From Bacillota bacterium (GTDB taxonomy: Bacteria > Bacillota > UBA4882 > UBA8346), in assembly GCA_029974635.1 (NCBI GenBank), contig JARKQY010000043.1:1-64000 (forward strand): DNA of 64,000 bases. The letters run 5' to 3'. This document shows, piece by piece, positions 26,789 through 37,299 of this stretch. A program made the position numbers and the translations under genes. Position 1 is the first letter of the stretch, and each line of letters begins with the position of its first letter. The notes beneath the pieces are model-generated. The model did no database searches, was not told the DNA's origin, and saw only the letters and a program-made list of their open reading frames with translations.

Positions 26789-27832
26789 TTATAAATTACG
26801 AATCAAAATTTCAGGTATTTCCTCTAACTGAGCGACTTGGGAGACAGCATTGATAGCGATGGCTTCCTTGGACATACCATACACGGCGCAACTGGCCTCA
26901 CTTTGAGCGATAGTAAAGGCGCCGGCATTTCTCATATCCAACAATCCCTGAGCTCCATCCTTTCCCATTCCGGTCAATAAAACTCCAATCGCATCCGGGC
27001 CGGCATACATAGCTATCGACCGGAATAAAACCTCGATGGAGGGACGTTGATGCAATACCAGGGGGCCGTCTTTTACGACTATAATGTAACCATCACCTTT
27101 ACGTTGCAATGCCATATGCCGATTCCCCGGTGCCAGGAGCGCTTTCCCAAAGGACACCGGTTCCGTGTCTTCTGCCACCTTCACTTCCAACGCGCAAATC
27201 TCGTTTAACCGTTCCGCAAACGCCTTTAAAAAATGGGATGGCATATGTTGGACCACTACTATCGGCGGCATTTCCTTGGGAAGCCGGGTAAGGATAGCGG
27301 CAATCGCTTCCGGACCCCCGGTGGCCGCTCCGATGGCAATAATTTTAGTGCTTTTGACGAGCTGTTCCTTGCCGGCATGAATAATCGCGGGCTCAGTATT
27401 GGCCGCCAAGAACCGTTTACACTGCTTCATCTGAACTACCGCTTTAATCTTTTCAATCAGTTGTTCGCTCATATCTTTAACAGAATAAGCCGGTCCCGGC
27501 TTGGCGATAACATCCGCCGCTCCTAGTTCCAAGCCTCGCAAGGCCACCTTTCCTCCCTCCTTGGCAAGGGAACTGACGATGATTACCGGCAGCGGATTAT
27601 TAAGCATCAGTTGCTCCAAGAAAGTAAGCCCGTCCATCTGCGGCATTTCAATATCCAGCAGTATGACATCCGGTTTCAGCCGGGATATCATTTCCCTGGC
27701 AATAAACGCATCCGCAGCGGCCCCCGCGACTTCGATCTCCGGGTCCCTGGACAATTCCTGGGTAAATATTTTCCGAACCATGGCCGCATCATCAACTACC
27801 AACACTTTAATTTGGGGTTTGAAAGTTTCCAT
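26789..27832 (-). CDS. cheB: CheB2, CheB homologue with catalytic Ser replaced by Ala
   Basis: The receiver domain is intact (acceptor Asp in LLDIEMPQMDG). In the catalytic domain the family motif GASTGG is GAATGG: the codon at 27325-27323 is GCC (Ala173, counting from the ATG at 27841). The histidine (VVVQHMP) and aspartate (GMGKDGAQG) are kept. Without the nucleophile, methylesterase activity is expected to be lost; receiver and binding surfaces look complete. The ATG at 27832 is chosen (GGAAAG upstream), though 27841 is possible; both overlap cheD. It is the copy adjacent to cheD and cheR. Confidence 0.93.
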   Translation of the reverse strand: METFKPQIKVLVVDDAAMVRKIFTQELSRDPEIEVAGAAADAFIAREMISRLKPDVILLDIEMPQMDGLTFLEQLMLNNPLPVIIVSSLAKEGGKVALRGLELGAADVIAKPGPAYSVKDMSEQLIEKIKAVVQMKQCKRFLAANTEPAIIHAGKEQLVKSTKIIAIGAATGGPEAIAAILTRLPKEMPPIVVVQHMPSHFLKAFAERLNEICALEVKVAEDTEPVSFGKALLAPGNRHMALQRKGDGYIIVVKDGPLVLHQRPSIEVLFRSIAMYAGPDAIGVLLTGMGKDGAQGLLDMRNAGAFTIAQSEASCAVYGMSKEAIAINAVSQVAQLEEIPEILIRNL

Positions 27833-28307
27833 GCCAATCATCTTTCCTTATCTCATGTATTTTGTATATCAAGATCTCTCCCGTTCCGCTGTTAAATATA
27901 ACTTTACGCCCGAAATTCCCCTTTACTTCCCTGGTTACCGCTTCAATGTTGTAGCCGGCGAGTATTATTTCAGCTAAATCCGCATTATCGGAACCAACCG
28001 ATGATTTAAAATGCGGATTCTCACCACCCCCCACAATATGCGCCTTCATCTGAGTCGCCTTCGAACCGTAATCTGTCATTAGTTTAATCAGGTAAGGAAT
28101 CGCAACCTCCCCGTACTTGCCATTACACTCATTGCCGAAAGGTTTACAGTAGATATAGTGGCACATGCCGCCGAATTTATGGATTGAGTCCCATAAACAA
28201 ACTGCAATACACGAACCCAGCACCGTATGAATCAAATGGGGTTCCCGGCTAACAAAGATATATCCGGGATGTAAGAAATAATTGTTCAACCCGTCGATTG
28301 GAATCAC
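27807..28307 (-). CDS. cheD: CheD chemoreceptor glutamine deamidase
   Basis: This deamidase converts receptor Gln to Glu and is bound by CheC-type proteins. At 166 residues it has the motif VLGSCIAVCLWD with the catalytic Cys, and FGGMCHYIY with the histidine. The C-terminal VGGGENPHF block is present. Its end overlaps the start of cheB2, so the two are coupled. Confidence 0.9.
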   Translation of the reverse strand: MIPIDGLNNYFLHPGYIFVSREPHLIHTVLGSCIAVCLWDSIHKFGGMCHYIYCKPFGNECNGKYGEVAIPYLIKLMTDYGSKATQMKAHIVGGGENPHFKSSVGSDNADLAEIILAGYNIEAVTREVKGNFGRKVIFNSGTGEILIYKIHEIRKDDWHGNFQTPN

Positions 28308-28320
28308 AACGCTTTTAATT

Positions 28321-28332
28321 AGTTATTGGTTA
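28321..28332. repeat. Copy of an intergenic 12-base word AGTTATTGGTTA
   Basis: AGTTATTGGTTA occurs here between cheR and cheD, again at 60906-60917, and inverted at 61011-61022. Confidence 0.6.
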
Positions 28333-28351
28333 TTATGGAACTGCCAGACGT

Positions 28352-29182
28352 TCATTGTTTACCTTGCTTCATATAAATCGTTGGCTGAATATACTCAAAA
28401 CCGTGGGTTTTGTTGAGCAGGCTTTCGGAATGGCCGATGAACAATAATCCTCCGGCAGGCATTACCGCATGAAATTTTTGAACCAGTTCTTGCTGGACTT
28501 TACTGTCGAAATAAATCATAACGTTGCGGCAGAAAATAATATCGAAGGTATCCTGAAACGGAAACGGATCCATCAGATTGAATAATCGAAAGATAATTAA
28601 GTCTTTAATATACGCAGTAGCCTCGTAATTCTCCCCGATCCGGGCGAAATAACGCATTAGGTAATAGGGATCCATATCTTTTTTGATATTCCCCGAGTAG
28701 ATACCACCTTGAGCAAGCGCCAGCGTCCGGCTGCTGATATCGGTCGCCAGTATTTTAACCGACATATCCGGGGGCAGCCATTCTTTGAACACCATCGCCA
28801 GTGTATACGGTTCTTCCCCGGTGGAACAACCGGCGCTCCATACTCTGATCTCGTTATTGCGGGTGATCCGCGGATTTTTTTCGAAAATCATCCGCAGCTG
28901 GCTGCGAATGAACTCGAAATGATTATTTTCCCGAAAAAAACTGGATTGATGAACGGTGATTTCATCCACGAATTCGCGCCAGTATTGTTTATTTGGCCCG
29001 GCCGTCAGCATGATGTAGTATTCATCATAGGATTCAAGGCTGTATTTTCGCAATAATTTATCAAGCTTTCCTTGGAGCAGCTCCTGTTTGACCTGATTCA
29101 GGTGAATACCGCAATTATCATAGATTAAGGTCCGGAACTTTTCAAATTGGTTGTTGTTAATAGGTATCATGTTTAATAACAC
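28352..29182 (-). CDS. cheR: CheR chemotaxis methyltransferase
   Basis: CheR methylates receptor glutamates using S-adenosylmethionine. At 276 residues it has an N-terminal helical domain and the SAM-binding blocks VWSAGCSTGEEPYTLAM and ILATDISSRTLALAQGG, plus IIFCRNVMIYFD. GTG start with GGG four bases upstream; an ATG at 29170 is an alternative. It lies between MCP2 and cheD. Confidence 0.92.
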   Translation of the reverse strand: MLLNMIPINNNQFEKFRTLIYDNCGIHLNQVKQELLQGKLDKLLRKYSLESYDEYYIMLTAGPNKQYWREFVDEITVHQSSFFRENNHFEFIRSQLRMIFEKNPRITRNNEIRVWSAGCSTGEEPYTLAMVFKEWLPPDMSVKILATDISSRTLALAQGGIYSGNIKKDMDPYYLMRYFARIGENYEATAYIKDLIIFRLFNLMDPFPFQDTFDIIFCRNVMIYFDSKVQQELVQKFHAVMPAGGLLFIGHSESLLNKTHGFEYIQPTIYMKQGKQ

Positions 29183-29285
29183 ACAGCCCTTTCCGGGAAA
29201 TCAATATATTAAAACTCCGTTAACGGGAAGCGATATTCTTCCCCATTGGAATACGGCGATTCTTATAAAGCAAAGGAATCTCCGC

Positions 29286-30938
29286 TCAAAAATGATGCGG
29301 ATCTTTTTCAAGCGGGATTACATCCTCCGGAGAAACGATTTTTGTTTTTCTATCGACCGCTTTATCGGGTACAATGGGAAAATGATTATTGTTGGAATGC
29401 GCTGTATCATAATGAAACGCCGGATTTACCGCACCAGCGGGTTGGGATGTATGGGTCACATGTTGATTTTCAGGAATCGTTGTTTGCAATCCCATCTTTT
29501 TAGCCAGTTTACCGTCCACCATCGCCGAAAGCTCCCGGACAATTTGTTTCAAATTTTCGGCCTGAGCGCTTAATTCCTCAGCCGCCGCAGCGCTCTCCTC
29601 GGCATTGGCCGAATTTTGCTCGGTAACGGTTTCCATTTGACTTATTGCCCGGTTCGCCTGTTCAATCCCCTGAAATTGCTCCTGGCTGGCAGCTGAAATC
29701 TCATCCATAAGTTCACTAACCTTCTTGGCTTGGACGGTTATCTCCGCCAAGGCATTCCGTACCCTCTCCGCCACCAGGACTCCTCGGTTGGAGAGTTCAA
29801 TATTCGCTTCAATAATTGTAGTGGTATCCTTGGCCGCTTGAGCGCTACGCTGGGCTAAATTTCTTACTTCTTCAGCGACCACGGCGAACCCCATCCCGGC
29901 TTCCCCGGCCCGGGCGGCTTCAATGGCGGCATTTAAAGCTAAAATATTGGTTTGGAAGGCAATATCATCAATTACTTTAATGATCTTGGCAATCTGATCA
30001 CTGGACTTTTTGATCTCTTCCATGGAAGCCATCATCTCTTGCATCTCTTGATTGCCTTTATCGGCCGATTCCTTGGCCCGATCGGACAACTGGGCCGCTT
30101 GTTTGGTATTGGCCGAATTTTGCTGTAACATGGAAGAGGATTCCTGCAAAGTGGAGGATGTTTCTTCAATGGCCGCCGCCTGTTCGGCACTGCCCTGGGA
30201 CAACTGCTGGGCTGAGGATGAAAGCTGGCTGGAAGCTGCCGCTACCTGATTGGAACTTTCAACCAGCCCGGCAACTATTTTATTGACAGGTTTGGTGATG
30301 CTCCGGGTAATCAATATGGTACAGATTATCCCGATAATAATGCAGAATATCTCGAGTATCAGCAAGAGCACGAAAGAACCGGTAAACTCCGCAGCAGCAT
30401 TTTTTTTGACATTGGCATTATCGGCTTCCAGTAATTCAGTCAGTTTTTCAAGCATCGTCAATGAAACTTGCATCTCAGGATCGGCTTTACTGGCTAACAA
30501 TTCTGCAGCCTCAATATTCTTTTGCGCTATTGTCAATTCAGCTACCCGATCATTGGTAGGCCTGTTTTTATCCCGGCTGGCAAGATAACCGTTTAAAAAC
30601 TCCTTTTCTTCTTTTGTTAGCGTGTATTTCTGTTGTAAAGCGTCCAGGGATTTACTCAATTCTTCCCGGGCTTCCGCCGTTTCGTTTTTAATCAATTCCA
30701 AAGTGGCCGGATCATTTTGAAATACAATATTCCCCCGGATACTCCGTGAGACCTTGAGTGATGACTCTTTAATAATGTGAACCAATTCTATCTTTTCGGA
30801 GTTCACCATTACGGCATTCAATTGGGATGAAATTTTATTCATGCTGTATAATGCTATACAACCTAAAATAATAACTATCACCAGGATAGCCAGATACCCC
30901 GATACAATTTTGGTGCTAAGTCTGGTTTTATGCTTCAT
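29286..30938 (-). CDS. Methyl-accepting chemotaxis protein MCP2
   Basis: The 550-residue receptor has an N-terminal TM ([20 protein letters not shown]), a short helical sensor, a second TM (~190-212), and a signalling helix whose tip is [21 protein letters not shown]. The C-terminus is extended by ~60 residues rich in P, T and H, ending in [13 protein letters not shown]. It directly follows cheW (11-base gap). Confidence 0.92.
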   Translation of the reverse strand: MKHKTRLSTKIVSGYLAILVIVIILGCIALYSMNKISSQLNAVMVNSEKIELVHIIKESSLKVSRSIRGNIVFQNDPATLELIKNETAEAREELSKSLDALQQKYTLTKEEKEFLNGYLASRDKNRPTNDRVAELTIAQKNIEAAELLASKADPEMQVSLTMLEKLTELLEADNANVKKNAAAEFTGSFVLLLILEIFCIIIGIICTILITRSITKPVNKIVAGLVESSNQVAAASSQLSSSAQQLSQGSAEQAAAIEETSSTLQESSSMLQQNSANTKQAAQLSDRAKESADKGNQEMQEMMASMEEIKKSSDQIAKIIKVIDDIAFQTNILALNAAIEAARAGEAGMGFAVVAEEVRNLAQRSAQAAKDTTTIIEANIELSNRGVLVAERVRNALAEITVQAKKVSELMDEISAASQEQFQGIEQANRAISQMETVTEQNSANAEESAAAAEELSAQAENLKQIVRELSAMVDGKLAKKMGLQTTIPENQHVTHTSQPAGAVNPAFHYDTAHSNNNHFPIVPDKAVDRKTKIVSPEDVIPLEKDPHHF

Positions 30939-30949
30939 AACGCTCCCTC

Positions 30950-31462
30950 CTAATTTATTGATTCTTCTTTCACAACCGTATCCGGTTTCAATTCCTGTTT
31001 CAAATATATCAGTTCATCCCGGTTCAAAATCTTTTCAATATCTAAAATCATAATCACTTTATCCTTCATCTTCCCCAAACCGGTTAGAAAATCACCCTCA
31101 ATTTGCGCATCATATTGCGGTGGAGGCTCAATATCGCTCTTTGAAATGTTTACCACCTCGGATACCGAATCTACCGCTATTCCCACCAACCGTTGACTAT
31201 CCGTATCGTTGACTTCGATAACAATGATACAAGTCCGCTCGGTGTATTCCTTGCTTTTCATCCCAAACTTGAGACGCAGATCGATAATGGGGATTATTTT
31301 ACCCCGCAGGTTGATGACTCCTTTTATATATTCTTGAGTTTTCGGGATATGAGTAATTTCCATCATCCCAATTATCTCCCGGGCTTTTTTGATCGGCAGC
31401 CCGTATATTTCTTGCTCCAGTAAAAATGTTAGGAACTTGCCGCTTTGAATGTCCATAACCAA
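30950..31462 (-). CDS. cheW: CheW chemotaxis coupling protein
   Basis: CheW couples receptors to CheA. At 170 residues the CheW core is complete: [31 protein letters not shown] and [20 protein letters not shown]. It is the intact counterpart of the remnant at 26340-26530. Confidence 0.93.
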   Translation of the reverse strand: MVMDIQSGKFLTFLLEQEIYGLPIKKAREIIGMMEITHIPKTQEYIKGVINLRGKIIPIIDLRLKFGMKSKEYTERTCIIVIEVNDTDSQRLVGIAVDSVSEVVNISKSDIEPPPQYDAQIEGDFLTGLGKMKDKVIMILDIEKILNRDELIYLKQELKPDTVVKEESIN

Positions 31463-31504
31463 GCCTCCTTTTATTGCTTCAGTAGTTTACAGAGCCGATG
31501 GTTC

Positions 31505-33370
31505 TTAAGCCAGGAATGATGAAGAATTACCGTTTCCATTGACCAGCCTGAAAAGTTCAGCCACGATTTTCTTTAGATTTTCGGCCTGACTATTCAATTC
31601 TTCGGCAGCAGAAGCGGTTTCTTCGGAGTTAGCCGAATTTTGCTGCGTAATTATCTCGATTTGGTCAATGGCTTTCGTTGCCTGTTCAACCCCTTGATAT
31701 TGTTCCTGGCTTGCCGCGGAAATCTCAGCCATCAATTCATTCACCCTTTTCGCTTGATGGGTGATTTCAGTCAAGGCCTGACTCACCTTTTCAGCCGCCG
31801 CGACACCTTTATCGGATAACGAGATATTCGATGCAATAATCGCAGTAGTATCCTTGGCCGCCTGTGCGCTTCGCTGAGCCAAATTGCGGACTTCCTCGGC
31901 GACTACGGCGAAACCCATCCCGGCCTCCCCGGCTCGGGCGGCTTCAATAGCGGCATTTAAAGCTAAAATATTGGTTTGAAAAGCGATATCATCAATTACT
32001 TTTATGATCTTGGCAATCTGATCGCTGGATCTTTTAATTTCACCCATGGAACTCATCATTTCCCGCATTTCCAGGTTTCCTTTATCTGCGGATTCCTTGG
32101 CCTGTTCCGAAAGTTGAGTGGCTTGCCGGGTATTGGCCGTACTCTGCTGCAGCATTGAAGTTGCTTCCTGAAGAGTTGAGGATGTTTCTTCAATGGCGGC
32201 AGCCTGTTCGGCACTCCCCTGAGATAACTGCTGAGCGGTAGCTGATAATTGACCCGATGCGGATGATACCTGGGCAGCCCCTTGATCAAGGGAGCCGATA
32301 ATCCGTTTGAGGGGATTTGCAATACTATTGGTTATCCAAAGAACGACCAATGTCAATATTGCCAGCATGATTAATATAAAGATAGTTGCAATATTGGATA
32401 TTTGATTGACCTTTTCCAAGGTTTTATTTAAAGGAACGACGATTTCAAAGCCCCAGGGGGCTTTACTTAAACCAATATGAATCGGAACTATAATCCGGTA
32501 TACCTGGCTGTTCGCGATATCATCATCGGTATCCAATATCATCGAACTGGAACCGGTTGTAAGCATAGTTTTTAGCCCGTCGGCTGTTCCAGATTCCTCC
32601 ACAACCTTTTTGCCAACCCGACGGGAATCAAAGTGGGCTACATAATATCCATTATTCGAAATCAGGGTTGCATACCCGGTCTCATAGGGTCTGACTTTTT
32701 TCGTTTCTTGCTGTAACATGTCCAAAACCATATCAATACCCACGACTCCAATAAAGCTGCCATTATGATTGATGGGGACTGCAAAGCTGGACAGCAAAAA
32801 GTCTTTCCCGCCAATTGCGTAAGAATAAGGATCTATGACCGTCTCTTCACCGGTCTTTTTCGGAACCAGATAGTAGTTGCCGATCCCCGGTTTCTCGTAA
32901 TCCCGTAACGGTTCCAGACTGATTGCTCCATTAGCGCGATTCCAGTAGGGGATATACCTTCCGGTTTCATCATGTCCCCTCTTATTGGCATAATCGGCAT
33001 CCCGTCCATCCAGCGCATTAGGTTCCCAGCAAGTCCAAATACCTAGAAATCTGGGGTTTTGTTCCATCAATCGTTTTTGAATCATATCCATGGCATGTCT
33101 ATCCGGGTTTTGAGCTGTTTTCATACCCTCAAAAGTTCTTGCCAATGTTCGGGCCGTTGCCATGGCTTCATCTAAATGAGCTTCAATCAAAGTACTATAA
33201 TGGTAGGCAGATTCTTTTGCCTTGTCAATCGCTTCCGCTTTTGTAATGGTATTGACACTGACCAAAACAAAAACATTGGTTGCCAAAAAAGCAAACAGGA
33301 CCATTGAAATAATAGTAATAAGCATTCTTGCTTTCAAATTTAACTTTTTAAATATTTGATATAACCCCAT
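31505..33370 (-). CDS. Methyl-accepting chemotaxis protein MCP3 with a dCache sensor
   Basis: The ATG at 33370 follows AGGGGGTGAGATT. The N-terminus has a TM helix ([19 protein letters not shown]), and residues ~40-285 form a dCache-type extracellular sensor ([37 protein letters not shown]). A second TM ([20 protein letters not shown]) precedes a signalling helix with the usual tip. The sensor suggests small-molecule ligands such as amino or organic acids (family knowledge). It lies between cheW and cheA. Confidence 0.92.
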   Translation of the reverse strand: MGLYQIFKKLNLKARMLITIISMVLFAFLATNVFVLVSVNTITKAEAIDKAKESAYHYSTLIEAHLDEAMATARTLARTFEGMKTAQNPDRHAMDMIQKRLMEQNPRFLGIWTCWEPNALDGRDADYANKRGHDETGRYIPYWNRANGAISLEPLRDYEKPGIGNYYLVPKKTGEETVIDPYSYAIGGKDFLLSSFAVPINHNGSFIGVVGIDMVLDMLQQETKKVRPYETGYATLISNNGYYVAHFDSRRVGKKVVEESGTADGLKTMLTTGSSSMILDTDDDIANSQVYRIIVPIHIGLSKAPWGFEIVVPLNKTLEKVNQISNIATIFILIMLAILTLVVLWITNSIANPLKRIIGSLDQGAAQVSSASGQLSATAQQLSQGSAEQAAAIEETSSTLQEATSMLQQSTANTRQATQLSEQAKESADKGNLEMREMMSSMGEIKRSSDQIAKIIKVIDDIAFQTNILALNAAIEAARAGEAGMGFAVVAEEVRNLAQRSAQAAKDTTAIIASNISLSDKGVAAAEKVSQALTEITHQAKRVNELMAEISAASQEQYQGVEQATKAIDQIEIITQQNSANSEETASAAEELNSQAENLKKIVAELFRLVNGNGNSSSFLA

Positions 33371-33374
33371 AATC

Positions 33375-35888
33375 TCACCCCCTGAAATCCTCCATTTTAA
33401 ACAAATTCTCCACATCCAAAATCAGGGCCACAACACCATCTCCAAGGATGGATGCGCCCGCCATATAATTTAAATTACTAAATTCGCTTCCCAGCGGTTT
33501 AACCACAATCTCGCGCCGGTCAATCACTTTACGCACCGGCAGCGCTTTGAACTTTTGCTCCAGTTCCAACACTACCAGGATAGTATCGTATCGGTCGAGT
33601 TCCGTCTCGGTCAGCTCAAAAACTTTGGTTATCGGAATCAACGGGAGAATTTCATCTTTATTCCGGACCATGGTCCGGTTACCGGTGATACTGATCCACT
33701 GAGTCTCCCCCGGCTTAAGGATTTGTTTGATATACAACGTGGGGATAATATAGCGGCTACCGCCGATATCGACAATGGTACCGTTGATTGCCGCCAAATT
33801 AATGGGGATTTTAAGGATGAAGGTACAGCCCAGATCCGGCCGGTTATGGATGTCTATCTTGCCGCCGATACGGGAGATTTCCGTTTTAACTACGTCCAGG
33901 CCGACGCCCCGGCCTGAAATGTTATTGACATCTTCTGTGGTGGAGAATCCGGGCATAAATATTACATTGAGCACTTCTTCATCGGAATAGCCGTGAGCGG
34001 AATCCAGTAGGCCCCGTTCAACCGCCTTATTGTGAATGCGCTCTAAATCCATTCCCTGGCCGTCATCGGATACTTCAATATAGACATTGCCCCGTTTGCC
34101 GTAAGCTTTGATTTTGACCTGGCCCTGGGCTGGTTTTCCTTTGGCCAGCCGCTCCGCTTCCGGTTCGATGCCGTGGGAAATGGAATTTTTGATTAAATGC
34201 AATAATGGGTCTAATAACTTATCCGTAACTGCCCGATCGATCTCAGTTTCTTCTCCTTGAATCTCCAGATTGACATTCTTGCCCAGTTCGGCGATGGTGT
34301 CCCGGCCGATCCGGTAGGCCTTTTGAAAAGTGGATTTTAAAGAGACCATGCGTAACGACATGGAGATATTTTGGATATCTTTGGAGAGTTTTTGGGCTCT
34401 CAATAATTTGGTGATAAATGCATCGTTGGTACCGAAGCGTTTGATGGCCTCCTGCTCAATCTGGGATTGAATAATAACCAATTCCCCGGTGAGATCCACC
34501 AGATTATCCACTTTCATAGTCCCAATCCGGGTGTAACCGCCATCAGCAATCCCTTTTCGGGCCGACCTTTCCTGCACCCGCAATGATTGAATGATCTCTT
34601 TGGCATCGGCCACTTTTTCCTTGACTGCCACCTGCCCCAGCTTCAGTCCGGGATATTCCTCCTGCTTCGCCAGTAATTCCTCAATGGTCTCCTTTTCAAT
34701 TCCTTGTTCCATCAGGATTTCACCGATCTTTACACTGCATTTGGGATCATTGACATTGTCACCAACCGTTTCCTGATGCTCTTCCGGTACGAGGACTGTT
34801 TTATGTTTAAGGGCTTCCAGTTGGACGGCGATGTAGTCCAAAAATTTCGGATCATGATTAAGATTTAAATTATCGCAGATAAGTTTGATATAATCGGAGG
34901 AAGCCAGTATCAGGTCAATAACCCCTTTATTGACCTGGATTTTTCCCTTACGGCAATCATCCATTTTAGTTTCGGTTTGATGGGCAATCTCCCGGATCAC
35001 ATCCTGGTTGACGAAGCCAGCCAGACCTTTGATGGTATGAAACTCCCGGAACAAGCCATGAATCAGCTCTAGATTACCCGGATCGGTCTCTAACGCCAGG
35101 ACGTTCATTTCAATATTTTCGATGTGTTCCTTGGTTTCCACCAGAAAATCGTTGAGAAATTCAGGGTCCACCTCTTCTGCTTCTGCGGCGCGCGGACCGG
35201 GACGCGTTTCGGTTGGAACCGTCGCCGACTCTCCAATGATTCCGGCGATGATATCATCAATGGTTTCATTGGTGCCTCCGGTCTCAGCTGAGGTTGTTAC
35301 ATTTTGGCCAATGCTAAGCTCCCATTCCGGCACTGGCTGATCAATAATGGTGTTGAATTCTTCTTCTATAATTTCCTGAGTTGTATCGCTGTCTATTCTT
35401 TGATTTTCAAAAACACTGGAAATTTCTTCCTCTCCAGCATAAAAAATCTTTGTGATTTCAGGCTGCTTCGTTATTTCGAAATCATTACAGGCAGCCTCCG
35501 GTTCTAACTTCACCATATCCGGATTTACCGTCTCCAATTGAAGTCCGGGCTCCGGCTCCGTATCCTGTTTACAGTTAACTGCTTCCACAGGTAAAACCGC
35601 AGGATCCTGCAAGACTTCTTTGAGCAGACTATCTTGACCGGCTATTGAATCATTGGGAGGGACTTCATTATCCTGGTCTACGGTTGCGAATTCCGATTCA
35701 ATATCTTGGCCTGCTTTTATATTCGTGAAATTAGTGAGTTGCGTTTCCGCTTCGGGAGTAATGGCTTGATCATTATCAGATTCTACAGTCCTGATCTCTG
35801 ATCCAGGATCAAGGCCGGATTCTTCATGCCGGGATATTTCATGTTTCAGCGTTTCGTTAATGGTTCGCCATTTTTTGTAAAAATCCAG
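33375..35888 (-). CDS. cheA: CheA chemotaxis histidine kinase; start codon uncertain
   Basis: The kinase phosphorylates CheY and CheB. From the TTG at 35612 residues ~150-260 are the P1/HPt domain, with His192 in FHTIKG. The P3, P4 kinase ([19 protein letters not shown]) and P5 CheW-like domains follow. No clear P2 domain is seen. The first ~150 residues are acidic and low in structure. The frame stays open 92 codons above 35612 without any ATG, GTG or TTG; a GGGAGGCG site stands before CTG at 35888 (or ATT at 35894), and the product would begin [15 protein letters not shown]. If 35612 is the start, it has only a weak AAAGAAG site. Confidence 0.85.
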   Translation of the reverse strand: MDFYKKWRTINETLKHEISRHEESGLDPGSEIRTVESDNDQAITPEAETQLTNFTNIKAGQDIESEFATVDQDNEVPPNDSIAGQDSLLKEVLQDPAVLPVEAVNCKQDTEPEPGLQLETVNPDMVKLEPEAACNDFEITKQPEITKIFYAGEEEISSVFENQRIDSDTTQEIIEEEFNTIIDQPVPEWELSIGQNVTTSAETGGTNETIDDIIAGIIGESATVPTETRPGPRAAEAEEVDPEFLNDFLVETKEHIENIEMNVLALETDPGNLELIHGLFREFHTIKGLAGFVNQDVIREIAHQTETKMDDCRKGKIQVNKGVIDLILASSDYIKLICDNLNLNHDPKFLDYIAVQLEALKHKTVLVPEEHQETVGDNVNDPKCSVKIGEILMEQGIEKETIEELLAKQEEYPGLKLGQVAVKEKVADAKEIIQSLRVQERSARKGIADGGYTRIGTMKVDNLVDLTGELVIIQSQIEQEAIKRFGTNDAFITKLLRAQKLSKDIQNISMSLRMVSLKSTFQKAYRIGRDTIAELGKNVNLEIQGEETEIDRAVTDKLLDPLLHLIKNSISHGIEPEAERLAKGKPAQGQVKIKAYGKRGNVYIEVSDDGQGMDLERIHNKAVERGLLDSAHGYSDEEVLNVIFMPGFSTTEDVNNISGRGVGLDVVKTEISRIGGKIDIHNRPDLGCTFILKIPINLAAINGTIVDIGGSRYIIPTLYIKQILKPGETQWISITGNRTMVRNKDEILPLIPITKVFELTETELDRYDTILVVLELEQKFKALPVRKVIDRREIVVKPLGSEFSNLNYMAGASILGDGVVALILDVENLFKMEDFRG

Positions 35889-35927
35889 GAGAATCGCCTC
35901 CCTAATTACGTCTTCAACCCAGCTTTA

Positions 35928-36401
35928 CTATTTACCCCTCAAATATTGTTCAACACAATAAGAGATTGAAAACCGGTCATCGCCCAGTTCAAAGTATAGT
36001 TTAGTGGTTTTTACCCTGCTAATCATCAAAAAAATATGATCTCCCGAGATTAAAATCGGCGGTGAAATATTAATGGTATTGACTACCTGAAACTTACCGA
36101 TAGCCAAGTTGGAAACCAGAGTTGCGATTTCCCCCAGCGCGCTTTTGGCTTCCTGATCTAAATTTGAAAAATCCAGGCCTTTTACAAGTGAAGCTACTTT
36201 CAAAGCCCTTGACTTTTTAAATCCAAAGACGATATTACCCTCCAGAGTATGGGAAAAGCTGATTAAGACATTGACATCCTCAGCGGATGTCAGAAATTTA
36301 TCCTCCATCTCCTCTTTATACTGTGGCTGCATTTGAAACAGGGGAAAGACTTCGGATACAGACTGGATAAAAGCCTTTTTTAATGTCTCTTGAGTTGCCA
36401 T
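35928..36401 (-). CDS. CheX/CheC-like protein 1, active-site Asn missing
   Basis: The 157-residue protein has the CheC/CheX fold signature GEIATLVSNLAIGKF. In active CheX-type CheY phosphatases the motif is E-x2-N; here Glu is kept but Thr replaces Asn. The β-strand block TINISPPILISGD is present. Weak or lost phosphatase activity is an inference. The gene follows the CheX-like gene at 36407 by five bases. Confidence 0.8.
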   Translation of the reverse strand: MATQETLKKAFIQSVSEVFPLFQMQPQYKEEMEDKFLTSAEDVNVLISFSHTLEGNIVFGFKKSRALKVASLVKGLDFSNLDQEAKSALGEIATLVSNLAIGKFQVVNTINISPPILISGDHIFLMISRVKTTKLYFELGDDRFSISYCVEQYLRGK

Positions 36402-36406
36402 CGTAG

Positions 36407-36871
36407 TTACACTCCTTCAAAACCAATCTCAATCCGTAAGCTTCCGAACTCAGTATTATAAAACGTTGAAGTCGATAATACTTTAGGCGTGGTAATATCC
36501 AGATTTTCACCGGTAAATATAGCCGGCGGGGTTAATCGCAAATTGCTGCCCCTGTATCGATCATTCAAAAGGGTAATTCCATTTCCCGCAATTATATTAG
36601 TGAATTCTGCCAAATAAAAACATAGATCCATTTCGTCCTCTTCCGGTTCGCCGTTGGCCAATTCAAATAATTTCTTGACCAAATTCCCGCCCATTTCTAC
36701 GTGGATTCTCCCTTTATTCAAGCCGACCACGCCCACCACCGCCGAGAATCGTTTGCCGCCAGAGTCCGTTAATTCCTGATGACGGACTACATTCAATCCA
36801 TATTGTGAAACCAATTTTTGAAAGGCATTCTCAAAACAGGAGCAAAATTGGGTAAATTTATCCTTTTCCAT
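36407..36871 (-). CDS. cheX: CheX-like CheY-phosphatase, E-x2-N intact
   Basis: The 154-residue protein has the CheX pattern: Glu and Asn in LAEFTNIIAGNGITLLND, followed by RLTPPAIFTGENLDI. The family dephosphorylates CheY-P. It lies just downstream of cheY, which fits this role. Confidence 0.82.
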   Translation of the reverse strand: MEKDKFTQFCSCFENAFQKLVSQYGLNVVRHQELTDSGGKRFSAVVGVVGLNKGRIHVEMGGNLVKKLFELANGEPEEDEMDLCFYLAEFTNIIAGNGITLLNDRYRGSNLRLTPPAIFTGENLDITTPKVLSTSTFYNTEFGSLRIEIGFEGV

Positions 36872-36906
36872 GGCAAATCCCCTTCCCAGGCTTGATATTA
36901 TAAAGG

Positions 36907-37269
36907 CTAGAAAATGCTACGGACCGCGTTTACCAGTTCCTCCGGTTTAAACGGTTTGTTCAGAAAATTGGTAACCCCGATACGCTTGGCTTTTTTGAGC
37001 AGCTCCTCATCTCCCATAGCGCTGACCATAATGATTTTCATCTGGGAATTCTTCCGCAACAAATGCTCCGCAGCTTGTAAACCATCCATAACCGGCATGG
37101 TGATATCCATGATGATTACATCTGGTAATTGTACCGATACTCTATCCAAACACTCCCGGCCGTTAAAAGCCTGATCCATCAGTAGAAAACCCTCCGGTTC
37201 CAAGGCTTTTTTAACCGCCTTATATACTAACGGCGAATCATCAACTACCAAAACCTTCCACTGACCCAT
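36907..37269 (-). CDS. cheY: CheY response regulator
   Basis: A single receiver domain: DD pair in LVVDDSPLVYKAV, acceptor Asp in IIMDITMPVMDG, Thr/Ser switch in MVSAMGDEEL and Lys in NKPFKPEEL. The ATG at 37269 follows AAGGAGGGGTTACT. It is the first gene of the chemotaxis run. Confidence 0.93.
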   Translation of the reverse strand: MGQWKVLVVDDSPLVYKAVKKALEPEGFLLMDQAFNGRECLDRVSVQLPDVIIMDITMPVMDGLQAAEHLLRKNSQMKIIMVSAMGDEELLKKAKRIGVTNFLNKPFKPEELVNAVRSIF

Positions 37270-37299
37270 AGTAACCCCTCCTTGAATTTTGCACAGCAC

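Noticed and set aside
24828-33370. Recombination repeats from the three MCP genes
   Set aside because: The near-identical signalling tips are conserved family sequence; similarity alone does not show recent gene conversion, which would need a nucleotide comparison.
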